Assembly: GCA_016280345.1 (NCBI GenBank)
Contig: JAEEGN010000101.1
Span: forward strand, 1-8,290
DNA length: 8,290 nt
Direction of reading: 5' to 3'
Source: Selenomonadaceae bacterium
Lineage (GTDB): Bacteria > Bacillota > Negativicutes > Selenomonadales > Selenomonadaceae
In this document: in pieces, positions 1-7,000 of the stretch
Position numbering within the stretch: position 1 is the stretch's first letter
Layout: each line of letters starts with the position of its first letter
The notes under the pieces: generated by a model
What the model was told of the DNA's origin: nothing
Seen by the model: the letters and a program-made list of their open reading frames with translations, nothing else
Database searches by the model: none
Position numbers and translations under genes: made by a program

Positions 1-2
1 AA

Positions 3-377
3 ATCGGGGAAAGGTACGTCCAAACAGGAACCCGCCTGATTCGCCGGCCCGGATATGACGGCATGGATGAGAACGCGTGCCGCCAATGGCTGCTGTTCCG
101 GGAAACGATTTCCCTTTTTCCGGGAATCGTGGCCGGCCTCGACGCCATGCACCCGGAAGAGATCCATGAGTTCATCCGGCAAATCATGATTCTGGAGGAA
201 CTCCTGCTGTCCCTGCACGAAGATCTGGTGGGATGCAACGACGTCAAGCAAAAACTGGTTTCTTTCAAAGAATCGTTGATTGACTATCGCTTCGCGGACG
301 CTTCCAATCAACGGGAACGCCGGCACGACTGCCGGGAAAAAGCCGACGCCCTGTTGCGGGAAGCCGCCGTTTTGTAA
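3..377 (+). CDS. Hypothetical protein, probable C-terminal fragment (5' end outside window)
   Basis: I do not recognise this protein. The reading frame is open from the window edge to the TAA at 375-377. The first ATG in frame is at 63, giving 104 residues, but no Shine-Dalgarno-like sequence precedes it and no in-frame stop, GTG or TTG lies between base 3 and 62. The gene therefore most likely begins upstream of the window, with residues such as YVQTGTRLIRRPGYDG being coding. The visible part is charged and predicted helical: an acidic, leucine-rich stretch (MILEELLLSLHEDL) and a basic, Arg-rich C-terminal helix (NQRERRHDCREKADALLREA). There is no signal peptide or membrane segment. Codon use is GC-rich at third positions like its neighbours, which supports real coding. 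It lies 128 bases upstream of the CstA gene on the same strand. Function unknown. Confidence 0.6.
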   Translation: MGERYVQTGTRLIRRPGYDGMDENACRQWLLFRETISLFPGIVAGLDAMHPEEIHEFIRQIMILEELLLSLHEDLVGCNDVKQKLVSFKESLIDYRFADASNQRERRHDCREKADALLREAAVL

Positions 378-405
378 ACACCCTGTATAAAAAAGAGGCG
401 GCTTC
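360..405 (+). terminator. Possible weak terminator or stem-loop at the end of the first gene
   Basis: A perfect 9-base inverted repeat, GAAGCCGCC at 360-368 and GGCGGCTTC at 397-405, encloses a 28-base AT-rich loop. The 5' arm lies in the last codons of the upstream gene. A T-rich but interrupted tract (TTTGCCGGTTTTCTTT) follows. The long loop and broken U tract make this a poor intrinsic terminator; it could instead be a 3'-end protecting stem. Confidence 0.25.
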
Positions 406-433
406 TTTGCCGGTTTTCTTTCCCTTTTCCCTC

Positions 434-462
434 TTTCCCTCGTCAGGGTTCTCTGATAAAAT
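434..462 (+). promoter_or_regulatory. Putative promoter of the cstA-family gene
   Basis: TGATAAAAT at 454-462 resembles an extended -10 element (TGn followed by TAAAAT at 457-462). The hexamer at 434-439 (TTTCCC), 17 bases upstream, is a poor -35. The region is much more AT-rich than the flanking genes. A start near 469 would leave a leader of about 37 bases before the ATG at 506. No clear operator or catabolite-response element was seen. Confidence 0.35.
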
Positions 463-505
463 ATCTTTGTTTTTATCCTTTATTGCCTATTGGGAGGTCT
501 TTTTC

Positions 506-1933
506 ATGGTTACATTTTTAGTCGCGCTGGCCGCGCTTTGGGGCGGGTACGCGATCTACGGGCGGCTCGTGGACCGGGTCTTCGCGCCGGCCGACGTGAC
601 GACGCCGGCGTTCCTGAAGCATGACGGCGTCGATTACCTGCCGCTGCCGACCTGGAAGGTGTTCCTGATCCAGCTCCTCAACATCGCCGGCCTCGGGCCC
701 ATCTTCGGCGCCCTGGGCGGGATGCTCTGGGGGCCCTGCGTCTATCTCTGGATCGTCCTGGGGACGATTTTCGCCGGCGGCGTTCACGACTACCTTTCCG
801 GCATGATTTCCATCCGGGAAGGCGGCAAGAGCATCACCGAGATCGTCGGCAACCACCTGGGCGATACGGCGCTGGCGGTCATGCGGGTCTTCCTGGTCAT
901 CCTGATGCTCCTGGTGGGGGCGGTCTTCACCACCGGCCCGGCCATGCTGCTGGTGAAGCTGACGGGCGTGGGGCTCATCACCTGGCTGGCCGTGGTCCTG
1001 ATCTATTACTTCCTGGCCACGGTGCTGCCCATCGACACCATCATCGCCCGGCTTTATCCGCTGTTCGGCCTCTGCCTCATCATCATGGCCGTCGGCATCA
1101 TGAGCGGGATGCTGCTGGGCGTCGGCGGCCACACGATGCCGGAGATGGCGCTGGCGAACCTCTACCCGGCCCAGCCGCAGCTCCCCATCTGGCCGCTGAT
1201 GTTCATTACCGTAGCCTGCGGCGCCGTGTCGGGTTTCCACGCCACCCAGTCGCCGCTCATGGCCCGCTGCCTGAAGGACGAGCGCCACGGCCGGCCGGTG
1301 TTCTACGGCGCGATGGTCATGGAGGGCACCATCGCCCTGATCTGGGCGGCGGCCGGCGCGACCTTCTACGACGGCACCGGCGGCCTGGCGGCGGCGATGA
1401 AGGCGGCCGGACCGGGCGGCGCCGTCTATGACATCTGCCTCGGCTACATGGGGGCCGGTCTCGGCGTGACGCTGGCCATGCTGGGCGTCGTCGCCTGCCC
1501 CATCACCTGCGGCGATACGGCGCTCCGGGCGGCGCGGCTGATGCTGGCGGACTGGTTCCACGTCCGGCAGGACAGCGCCCAAAAGCGTCTCCTGCTGGCG
1601 GTGCCGGTCGTCGCCATCAGCGCCATCCTGACGCAGATGGACTTCTCCATCATCTGGCGCTACTTCGCCTGGATGAACCAGGTACTGGCGGCCATCATCC
1701 TCTGGACCGGCGCGGTCTATCTCTATAAGGCGAAGCCCCACAGTTCCGCCTATCTCATCGCGCTGCTGCCGGCCCTGTTCATGTCGGTCGTGACCTCGAC
1801 CTACATCCTGCAGGCAAAAGAAGGGCTGCAACTGCCGACTTCCGTGACCTACCCGGCGGGCATCGTCTTCGCCCTCGCCTGCCTGGGCCTCTATTGGGCC
1901 AAGAAAGCCAACTGGAAAACCGCCGGCCGCTGA
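506..1933 (+). CDS. cstA: CstA-family carbon starvation protein / peptide or pyruvate transporter
   Basis: Integral cytoplasmic-membrane transporter of the CstA family. Characterised E. coli members (CstA, BtsT) take up peptides and/or pyruvate under nutrient limitation. I chose the ATG at 506 (475 residues) because GGGAGG at 492-497 sits 8 bases before it. The frame extends upstream to 407, but that part reads through the AT-rich leader and lacks a ribosome site. The family signature is clear near residues 55-105: NIAGLGPIFGALGG, WIVLGTIFAGGVHDY and LSGMISIREGGKSITEIVG. Multiple hydrophobic membrane segments follow, with a conserved FHATQSPLMARCLKDE stretch. At 475 residues it belongs to the short form; E. 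coli CstA and BtsT are about 700 residues. It is probably monocistronic, with its own putative promoter and a strong terminator. Family assignment is secure. The substrate cannot be read from the sequence. Confidence 0.93.
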   Translation: MVTFLVALAALWGGYAIYGRLVDRVFAPADVTTPAFLKHDGVDYLPLPTWKVFLIQLLNIAGLGPIFGALGGMLWGPCVYLWIVLGTIFAGGVHDYLSGMISIREGGKSITEIVGNHLGDTALAVMRVFLVILMLLVGAVFTTGPAMLLVKLTGVGLITWLAVVLIYYFLATVLPIDTIIARLYPLFGLCLIIMAVGIMSGMLLGVGGHTMPEMALANLYPAQPQLPIWPLMFITVACGAVSGFHATQSPLMARCLKDERHGRPVFYGAMVMEGTIALIWAAAGATFYDGTGGLAAAMKAAGPGGAVYDICLGYMGAGLGVTLAMLGVVACPITCGDTALRAARLMLADWFHVRQDSAQKRLLLAVPVVAISAILTQMDFSIIWRYFAWMNQVLAAIILWTGAVYLYKAKPHSSAYLIALLPALFMSVVTSTYILQAKEGLQLPTSVTYPAGIVFALACLGLYWAKKANWKTAGR

Positions 1934-1952
1934 CGGCAAAGACGCGGCGCGG

Positions 1953-2001
1953 GCCCTCCGGGGGAATTTGTTCCCGTTCCCCGGAGGGCACGATATTTTT
2001 T
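1953..2001 (+). terminator. Intrinsic terminator after the cstA-family gene
   Basis: An 11-bp perfect GC-rich stem pairs GCCCTCCGGGG (1953-1963) with CCCCGGAGGGC (1979-1989) around a 15-base loop. A run of six T follows at 1996-2001. It begins 20 bases after the stop codon. The T run is offset from the stem by six bases, a small departure from the ideal form. Confidence 0.85.
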
Positions 2002-2032
2002 GCGGAAAAAGGCGCTCTTTTGTCCGAATCTA

Positions 2033-2041
2033 TGCTATAAT
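2033..2041 (+). promoter_or_regulatory. Extended -10 promoter of the microprotein/REC-HPt operon
   Basis: TGCTATAAT combines a perfect TATAAT hexamer (2036-2041) with the upstream TG of an extended -10 element. No good -35 lies at 16-18 bases, which extended -10 promoters can tolerate. Transcription from about 2048 would give a leader of about 78 bases before the ATG at 2126. It is the only good promoter seen upstream of the three-gene operon. Confidence 0.7.
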
Positions 2042-2063
2042 AGAACGCGTCAGAAAGAATCGC

Positions 2064-2106
2064 GGAAATGTTCCGGCCGGTCAAAAGCTACCGCCGGGCC
2101 GTTTCC
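2064..2106 (+). promoter_or_regulatory. Long stem-loop in the 5' leader, just upstream of the ribosome site
   Basis: In the putative leader, GGAAATGTTCCGGCCGGT (2064-2081) pairs with ACCGCCGGGCCGTTTCC (2090-2106) around an 8-base loop (CAAAAGCT). I count about 16 pairs including two G-U pairs, broken by two single-base bulges in the 5' arm. The 3' arm ends only a few bases before AAAGGAGG (2111-2118), so the structure could affect ribosome access. There is no U tract after it, so it does not look like a terminator. I do not recognise a known riboswitch class. Confidence 0.45.
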
Positions 2107-2125
2107 CCAAAAAGGAGGGTTTCTC

Positions 2126-2278
2126 ATGTGCAGCTGCTCCGGCGGGGTGAAACTCACCCGGGACAACCTGGATTATTACGAAAAGCTCTGGAAATCGTTT
2201 TGGCAGCGCCTCCATCCCGCCGCGACGGAGGAAAAGAAGCCCGCCGCGGCGACAGCCGAGGAAAAACGGGAAGATTAA
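2126..2278 (+). CDS. Small Cys-Ser-Cys microprotein (50 aa), function unknown
   Basis: A 50-residue ORF with a near-perfect ribosome site (AAAGGAGG at 2111-2118, 7 bases before the ATG). That is the strongest site in the operon and the main reason to believe in this gene. The protein begins MCSCSGGVKLTRDN, with two cysteines at positions 2 and 4. A hydrophobic/aromatic helix follows (LDYYEKLWKSFWQRL, about residues 15-29) and then a low-complexity Ala/Glu/Lys tail ending in EEKRED. There is no signal peptide. It is first in the operon, 22 bases upstream of the REC-HPt gene, so it is probably co-transcribed with the phosphorelay genes. The frame stays open upstream to an ATG at 2000, but that start lies ahead of the promoter. 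I recognise no family. It could be an interaction peptide, a metal- or redox-responsive accessory, or a translated leader. Confidence 0.6.
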   Translation: MCSCSGGVKLTRDNLDYYEKLWKSFWQRLHPAATEEKKPAAATAEEKRED

Positions 2279-2300
2279 CCTGCAGAAAGGCGGGATTGCA

Positions 2301-3104
2301 ATGCCTATCAAGCCGCAATCGCGGGTGCTTATCGTGGACGATATGCGGGTGAACCGTTTGATCCTGTCATCGCTCCTGGCCTCCAACGGCGTCCAGTCAG
2401 ATCTGGCGGAGAGCGGGAAGGAGTGCCTGGCGCTCTGCCGGAAGACAGCCTACGACCTCATCCTGCTCGATCACCGGATGCCGGAAGACGACGGCGTGGA
2501 TACGCTGGTGCAGCTCAAGGAAATCTTCCGCCAGTCCGGCCGCGAAGTTCCCGTGGTCTGCCACACCACCGAAGACGCCCGGAAAAACATCAACCTTTAC
2601 AAGGCGGCGGGCTTTGCCGACGTCCTGATCAAGCCCATCCAACCCCAGGAACTCTCCAATATCCTGATGACCTATCTGCCTGAAGGGAGCGCGCCGGACG
2701 AGGCGAAAGCCGAGAGCAGCCGCGCCCACGCCCGGGAGGAGATCGCCCGCCTTCCCGATTGGGCCCGGACCATCCCCGGTGTCGATCTGACGCTGGGCAT
2801 CGAAAACTGCGAGACGGCGGAGGATTACCTCGACGCGCTGGCGGTCTTTGCCGCCTCGATTACGGAGAAGGCCAACGAGATTGAACGGTATTTGAGTGAT
2901 AAAAACTACAACATGTATACCATCAAGGTTCATTCCCTGAAAAGCATGGCCCGACTGATTGGCGCCGCCCAACTCTCCAAGCTTGCCGCCGACCTGGAGT
3001 ACGCCGGCAAGCATGATGACATCGCCGCCATCGAGGAAGGGACGCCCCGGCTCCTGGAGGAGTACCGGGCCTATACCGGATATCTGGCGCACGCCAACGA
3101 CTAG
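2301..3104 (+). CDS. Response regulator receiver-HPt protein (phosphorelay shuttle)
   Basis: A 267-residue soluble two-domain protein. Residues 7-127 form a CheY-like receiver: acidic pair D13/D14 (LIVDD), predicted phospho-acceptor D57 (LLDHRMP), T89 in the beta-4 position and K111-P112. Residues about 160-260 form an HPt four-helix domain with H211 in KVHSLKSMARLIGA as the expected phosphoryl carrier. A charged Ala/Glu-rich linker (131-150) joins them. There is no DNA-binding or enzymatic output, so the protein should accept phosphate on Asp or His and pass it on. The ATG at 2301 follows AAAGGCGG at 2286-2293, a moderate ribosome site. The next gene starts 16 bases after the stop. Both domains closely resemble the REC (about 691-810) and HPt (about 833-935) of the convergent hybrid kinase at 4049-7294. 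Domain calls are firm; the direction of phosphotransfer is inferred. Confidence 0.92.
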   Translation: MPIKPQSRVLIVDDMRVNRLILSSLLASNGVQSDLAESGKECLALCRKTAYDLILLDHRMPEDDGVDTLVQLKEIFRQSGREVPVVCHTTEDARKNINLYKAAGFADVLIKPIQPQELSNILMTYLPEGSAPDEAKAESSRAHAREEIARLPDWARTIPGVDLTLGIENCETAEDYLDALAVFAASITEKANEIERYLSDKNYNMYTIKVHSLKSMARLIGAAQLSKLAADLEYAGKHDDIAAIEEGTPRLLEEYRAYTGYLAHAND

Positions 3105-3120
3105 AGGGGGAAAGAGCCTC

Positions 3121-3912
3121 ATGCAGCGAAGCATCATCTATATCGAGAGCACGCAGCACCTCATCAATCAGGCCATCGGGAACAAACTGCAGGAAGCCGG
3201 CTTCACGGTCCATACCGTACCCCCGGACATTGACGCCGTCAACCGCCAGCGCCACGACGCCGACATCCTCCTGTACTATCCCGAGGACGGCGACACCGGG
3301 ACCGGCCTCCTGATGCAATACCTGAGCGACCTCTGCCGGGACGAGTACAAATCGCTGTGCCTGATTGGCGACAGCGACTTCATCGTCCGGATCCGGGAAA
3401 CGGAAAAGAAATGGATTGCCCATACCTATATCCGCCCCATCGACATGAACGTCATCACGGTGGACATGACGAACCTGGCCGGGCTTTACGACGAGTTCCG
3501 GCGTCGGAAGATGATCCTCATCGTCGACGACGACAGCGATTTTCTCACCATCATGGCCCGCTGGCTGAAGAACAGCTATCAGGTCGTGGGCGTCACCTCG
3601 GGGGAGGAGGCGCTGGAGTACCTGGTGCAGGACCACCCGGACCTCATCCTGCTGGACTACGATATGCCGGACATGGACGGCTACGAGGTCATGGCCCGCA
3701 TCCGCCACAGCCCGCTCCTGGCCCGCATCCCGCTGATCTTCCTGACGGGCATCAACGACCGGGAAAGCGTCATGCGGATCATCCGCCACAAACCGGACGG
3801 CTATATGCTGAAGTCGATGAAGAAACTGGAAATCCTCGACACGCTGCAACGCTTCTTCGCCGAGAGCATCCTGTATCGCAAGGGATACAATCCGGCCTTC
3901 AGAGGATTCTGA
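3121..3912 (+). CDS. Tandem receiver protein: degenerate pseudo-receiver plus intact receiver
   Basis: A 263-residue cytoplasmic protein. The ATG at 3121 was chosen for AGAGGGGG at 3103-3110, 10 bases ahead; the frame is open upstream only inside the preceding gene. Residues 129-248 are a canonical receiver: D136/D137 (LIVDDD), phospho-acceptor D179 (LLDYDMP), T209 (FLTG) and K231, followed by Ser rather than the usual Pro. Residues 3-125 show the alternating strand/helix order of a receiver but lack its catalytic residues: E9-S10 where the acidic pair should be, Tyr/Pro (LLYYPEDG) at the phospho-acceptor, no Thr after strand 4, and Arg105-Pro for Lys-Pro. This looks like a pseudo-receiver that cannot be phosphorylated in the standard way. 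No output domain follows. The second receiver closely resembles the C-terminal receiver of the convergent kinase. It is the last gene of the operon, followed by a terminator 8 bases after the stop. The pseudo-receiver call rests on secondary-structure pattern. Confidence 0.88.
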   Translation: MQRSIIYIESTQHLINQAIGNKLQEAGFTVHTVPPDIDAVNRQRHDADILLYYPEDGDTGTGLLMQYLSDLCRDEYKSLCLIGDSDFIVRIRETEKKWIAHTYIRPIDMNVITVDMTNLAGLYDEFRRRKMILIVDDDSDFLTIMARWLKNSYQVVGVTSGEEALEYLVQDHPDLILLDYDMPDMDGYEVMARIRHSPLLARIPLIFLTGINDRESVMRIIRHKPDGYMLKSMKKLEILDTLQRFFAESILYRKGYNPAFRGF

Positions 3913-3920
3913 GAAAAAAC

Positions 3921-3955
3921 AAAGGACAGGGAACAACGGTGTCCCTGTCCTTTTT
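3921..3955. terminator. Bidirectional intrinsic terminator between convergent operons
   Basis: A perfect 12-bp stem pairs AAAGGACAGGGA (3921-3932) with TCCCTGTCCTTT (3942-3953) around a 9-base loop. T3951-T3955 gives a U tract for the + operon. The run of six A at 3914-3919 gives a U tract for transcripts of the - strand kinase gene, whose stop is about 95 bases away. One hairpin can thus end both transcripts. Confidence 0.88.
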
Positions 3956-4048
3956 GTTTACATACAGTAAAGAAAACCCGTTTTTCAGAAGGAACGCTGC
4001 CGGGCCTGTATCCCGTCCCCGTTTCCCGCGGCTGCCGGAAGCGCCGCC

Positions 4049-7000
4049 CTAATCGAAGAAGGCGGCGACGCCCATACAGAGGCCGCTCTTGCCCATCGTC
4101 TTGAGCAGGAACCCTTCCGGCTTCAGCCGTTCGGCGGCCTTTACCTTTTCCGGGTCGCTGGTGCCGGTCAGGAACACCACCGCCAGGTCTTCCGTCGCCG
4201 GGTTCTCCCGTATCCTTTGCAGCACTTCGACCCCATCCATCTCCGGCATCTCGTAGTCGAGCAGCAGGAGGTCCGGCCGCTCTTTCTCCAGCCAGGCCAG
4301 CGCCTTCCGGCCGGAGTTCACGGCCGCGACGGCGTAATCCTTCCGGAGCCAGCGGCTCACCAACGCCAGAAAGTCCTCGTCGTCGTCCACCAACAGAATC
4401 GTGCGGCGCCGGCTGGTGACGACGTTGCCCGACTGCTCCGGCGGGGTTTTAGCCGGCTGCTTTTGCAGCCGCGACAGGGGCGCTTCCAGACTCCGGTACA
4501 GTCCCAGCAGCGTCTTCGTTCCCGCCTCGATAGCCGAACGGTCCCCGGCATTGCCGGCGGCTTCCAGTTCCGCCGCCAGGTCCGCCAGTTCTCCGGCGCC
4601 AATGAAGCGGGCCATACTCTTCAGGCCGTGGACCTTCGTCGTATAATTCTCCCAGTCCTCGCTCCGGTAAAGCTCCTCGATTTCCTCCGCCCGCGGCCGG
4701 ACGGAGGCGGCAAAGAGCGCCAGCGCGTGCAAGTATTCCCGAACGCCGCCGCAGAACTTTACCCCCTGATCGGGGTGGAGCAAGGGAACCTCGGACAGCC
4801 ACGACGGCAGAGACGTTGTTTCCGCCGCATCATTTGACACAGCGTAAATCACTTTCTCCCGCGGCAGCCAGCGCAGCAGCATGGCCTCCAGTTCATCCGC
4901 CATGACCGGCTTCGACAGGTAATCGGAAAAGCCCATGGCGACGTATTTGTCCCGCGCCCCGGCCATGGCGTTGGCGGTCAGGGAAATCACGGGAACCCGG
5001 GCGGCTTTTTCCCCGTAAAGTTCCTTCAGCCGCCCCAGCGTCTCGATGCCATCCATCTTCGGCATCCGGTGGTCCAGGAACACGAGATCGTAGTCGTTTT
5101 TGCCGAAACGCTCCAGGCATTCCTCGCCGCTGTCAGCGGTGTCCACCTGGATTTTCGTGCGCTTCAGCAGGCCGGAGATGACGGCGAGGTTCATGGGGGC
5201 GTCGTCCACCACCAGAATCCGGGCCCCGGGCGCGGTGAAGCTCTCCTTCTTCCGGGCCCGCCGGGCGTCGGTCTGCCGCAGCGCCGCGCTGATCTCGCCG
5301 ATGCCTTCCCAATCCGCCACCTTCTGCCGCAGAGAGAAGGAAAAGACCGAGCCTTTGCCGTAGTCGCTCTTCACTTCCAGATGGCTGCCCATGAGCCGCA
5401 GGAGCTGCTGGGTGATGTTGAGGCCGAGGCCGGTGCCCTCGATCTTCCGGGTACTCTCGGCGTCAATGCGGTCAAAGGCGTTGAAGAGCTTATGCAGGTT
5501 CTCCTCCTTGATGCCGGTGCCGGTATCCTCGACGGAAATCCCAAGGGCGACTTCGTCCGCCGCCGTCTTGCGGAAGGTCACGGCGAACGTCACGGAGCCC
5601 TTTTCCGTGTATTTGACGGCGTTGGTCAAAAGGTTGGTGATGATCTGCTTGACGCGCAGCTCGTCGCCGATCAGGAGGTGCGGCGTGGCGGGATCTGCCG
5701 TCACCCGCAGGGTGAGCCCCCGCTCCTCGACCCGCAGCCGGATGAGGTTCACCAGATCGCTGATGAGAGAGACCAGCGCATACCGCTGGGGAACGATGTC
5801 CATCTTGCCCGCCTCGATCTTGCTGAAATCCAGGATCTCGTTGATGATTCCCAGCAGGCTCAGGCCGGCGGCGCGGGCGTTCTCGGCATAGGTCAGGACG
5901 CTCTCGCTGCCGCTCTCCCGCAGGATCATCTCGTTCATGCCGAGAATGGCGTTGATCGGCGTGCGGATCTCATGGGACATCATCGACAGGAATTCCGACT
6001 TCGCGGCGTTAGCGGCATTGGCGGCCACCGCCATATCCTCCAGCTCCTTCGTGGTCTTCTCCAGGAACATGGCCAGGCGCTGCTCCAGCGGCACCGCGCC
6101 CTTTTTGCCCAGACGCTCGGAGGAAATGACCACCGGCAGCGGCTCCTCCGCCCCGCTCACAGCGCCCTCCCGCATCCCCAGGGAAACGATGGACGAGTTC
6201 ACGACGCCGCCGCCCTTCTCGTCGAGCATAATGGCGGTGAATCCCCACATCCAGGCCGTTTGGGGCACGAACATCTGGTAGGCGGCGATATCGGTGATGG
6301 CCTTTTCCCCGAGGAAACGCACCCGGTTCTCGCAAATGATGAGGACCAGCGCCTGCGGGCCGAAATCCCGCATGGAGCCGGCATAGAGCCGGGTCTGCTC
6401 GATGAGTCGCCGGGGGCTGCCGTAGGAAAGTTTCACGGCGTCACCTTTGCCGACCACAGCGGTGAACTCCAGCGAACCGTCCTCGTTGTAGCCGGACGGC
6501 GTGCGCACCACCAGACGGTCCTTCCGGTAAGTGATGAACGGGAACTCCCGGACGTTCTCCGAGAAGAAGTCGTCCGGCTCAACGCCAAGGTATTTGCGAT
6601 AAATTTCGACCGCCGGAATGTGATCGATGGAAGTGACGCGATACGGCCCGTCGGTGCCGGTAATCTCCATCTCCTTGCCAATGGGGTTCCAGCCCATATC
6701 GTAGTTGTAATAAAGGTTGAGGCCGCGCCCGTAGAGGATCAGGACGGCAATGCCACAGTCGCAGGGCTCGCCGTCCTGGAAACTGCCGCAGAGATACGGC
6801 GTCTCCCCACCCGCCTGCGCGCCCAGGATCGGCACCTCGCTCCCGTTCTCCCCGGCGACCGTGACCAGGAACTCGGCGATTTCCTGCGTCACTCCGGCGG
6901 AAAAGACCAGCGCTCCGGCGACGTGCTCCCGGGCCCGCAGCGCCTGGCTGAACTGCCGTCCGGCCTCCCGCATGGTCAGCGTCCGGCAGTCGTAGTAAAG

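Noticed and set aside
407..505. N-terminal extension of the CstA-family protein by 33 residues
   Set aside because: The extension translates the AT-rich leader and putative promoter, has no ribosome site at 407, and the ATG at 506 has GGGAGG at correct spacing with a typical CstA N terminus.
518..1939. A 473-codon open frame on the - strand opposite the cstA-family gene
   Set aside because: It is Arg/Asp/Gln/His-rich without domain pattern, has no ribosome site, and arises from the high GC at third codon positions of the + strand gene. The CstA signature on the + strand settles the coding strand.
2068..2352. A 94-codon + strand frame starting in the leader and running into the REC-HPt gene
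   Set aside because: It overlaps both the microprotein and the receiver gene in another frame, starts inside the leader stem and has an Arg-rich, patternless product.
4000..4040. GC-rich inverted repeat just past the kinase stop as a second terminator
   Set aside because: The GCGGC/GCCGC arms are short and no T or A tract follows. The 12-bp bidirectional hairpin at 3921-3953 is the better candidate.
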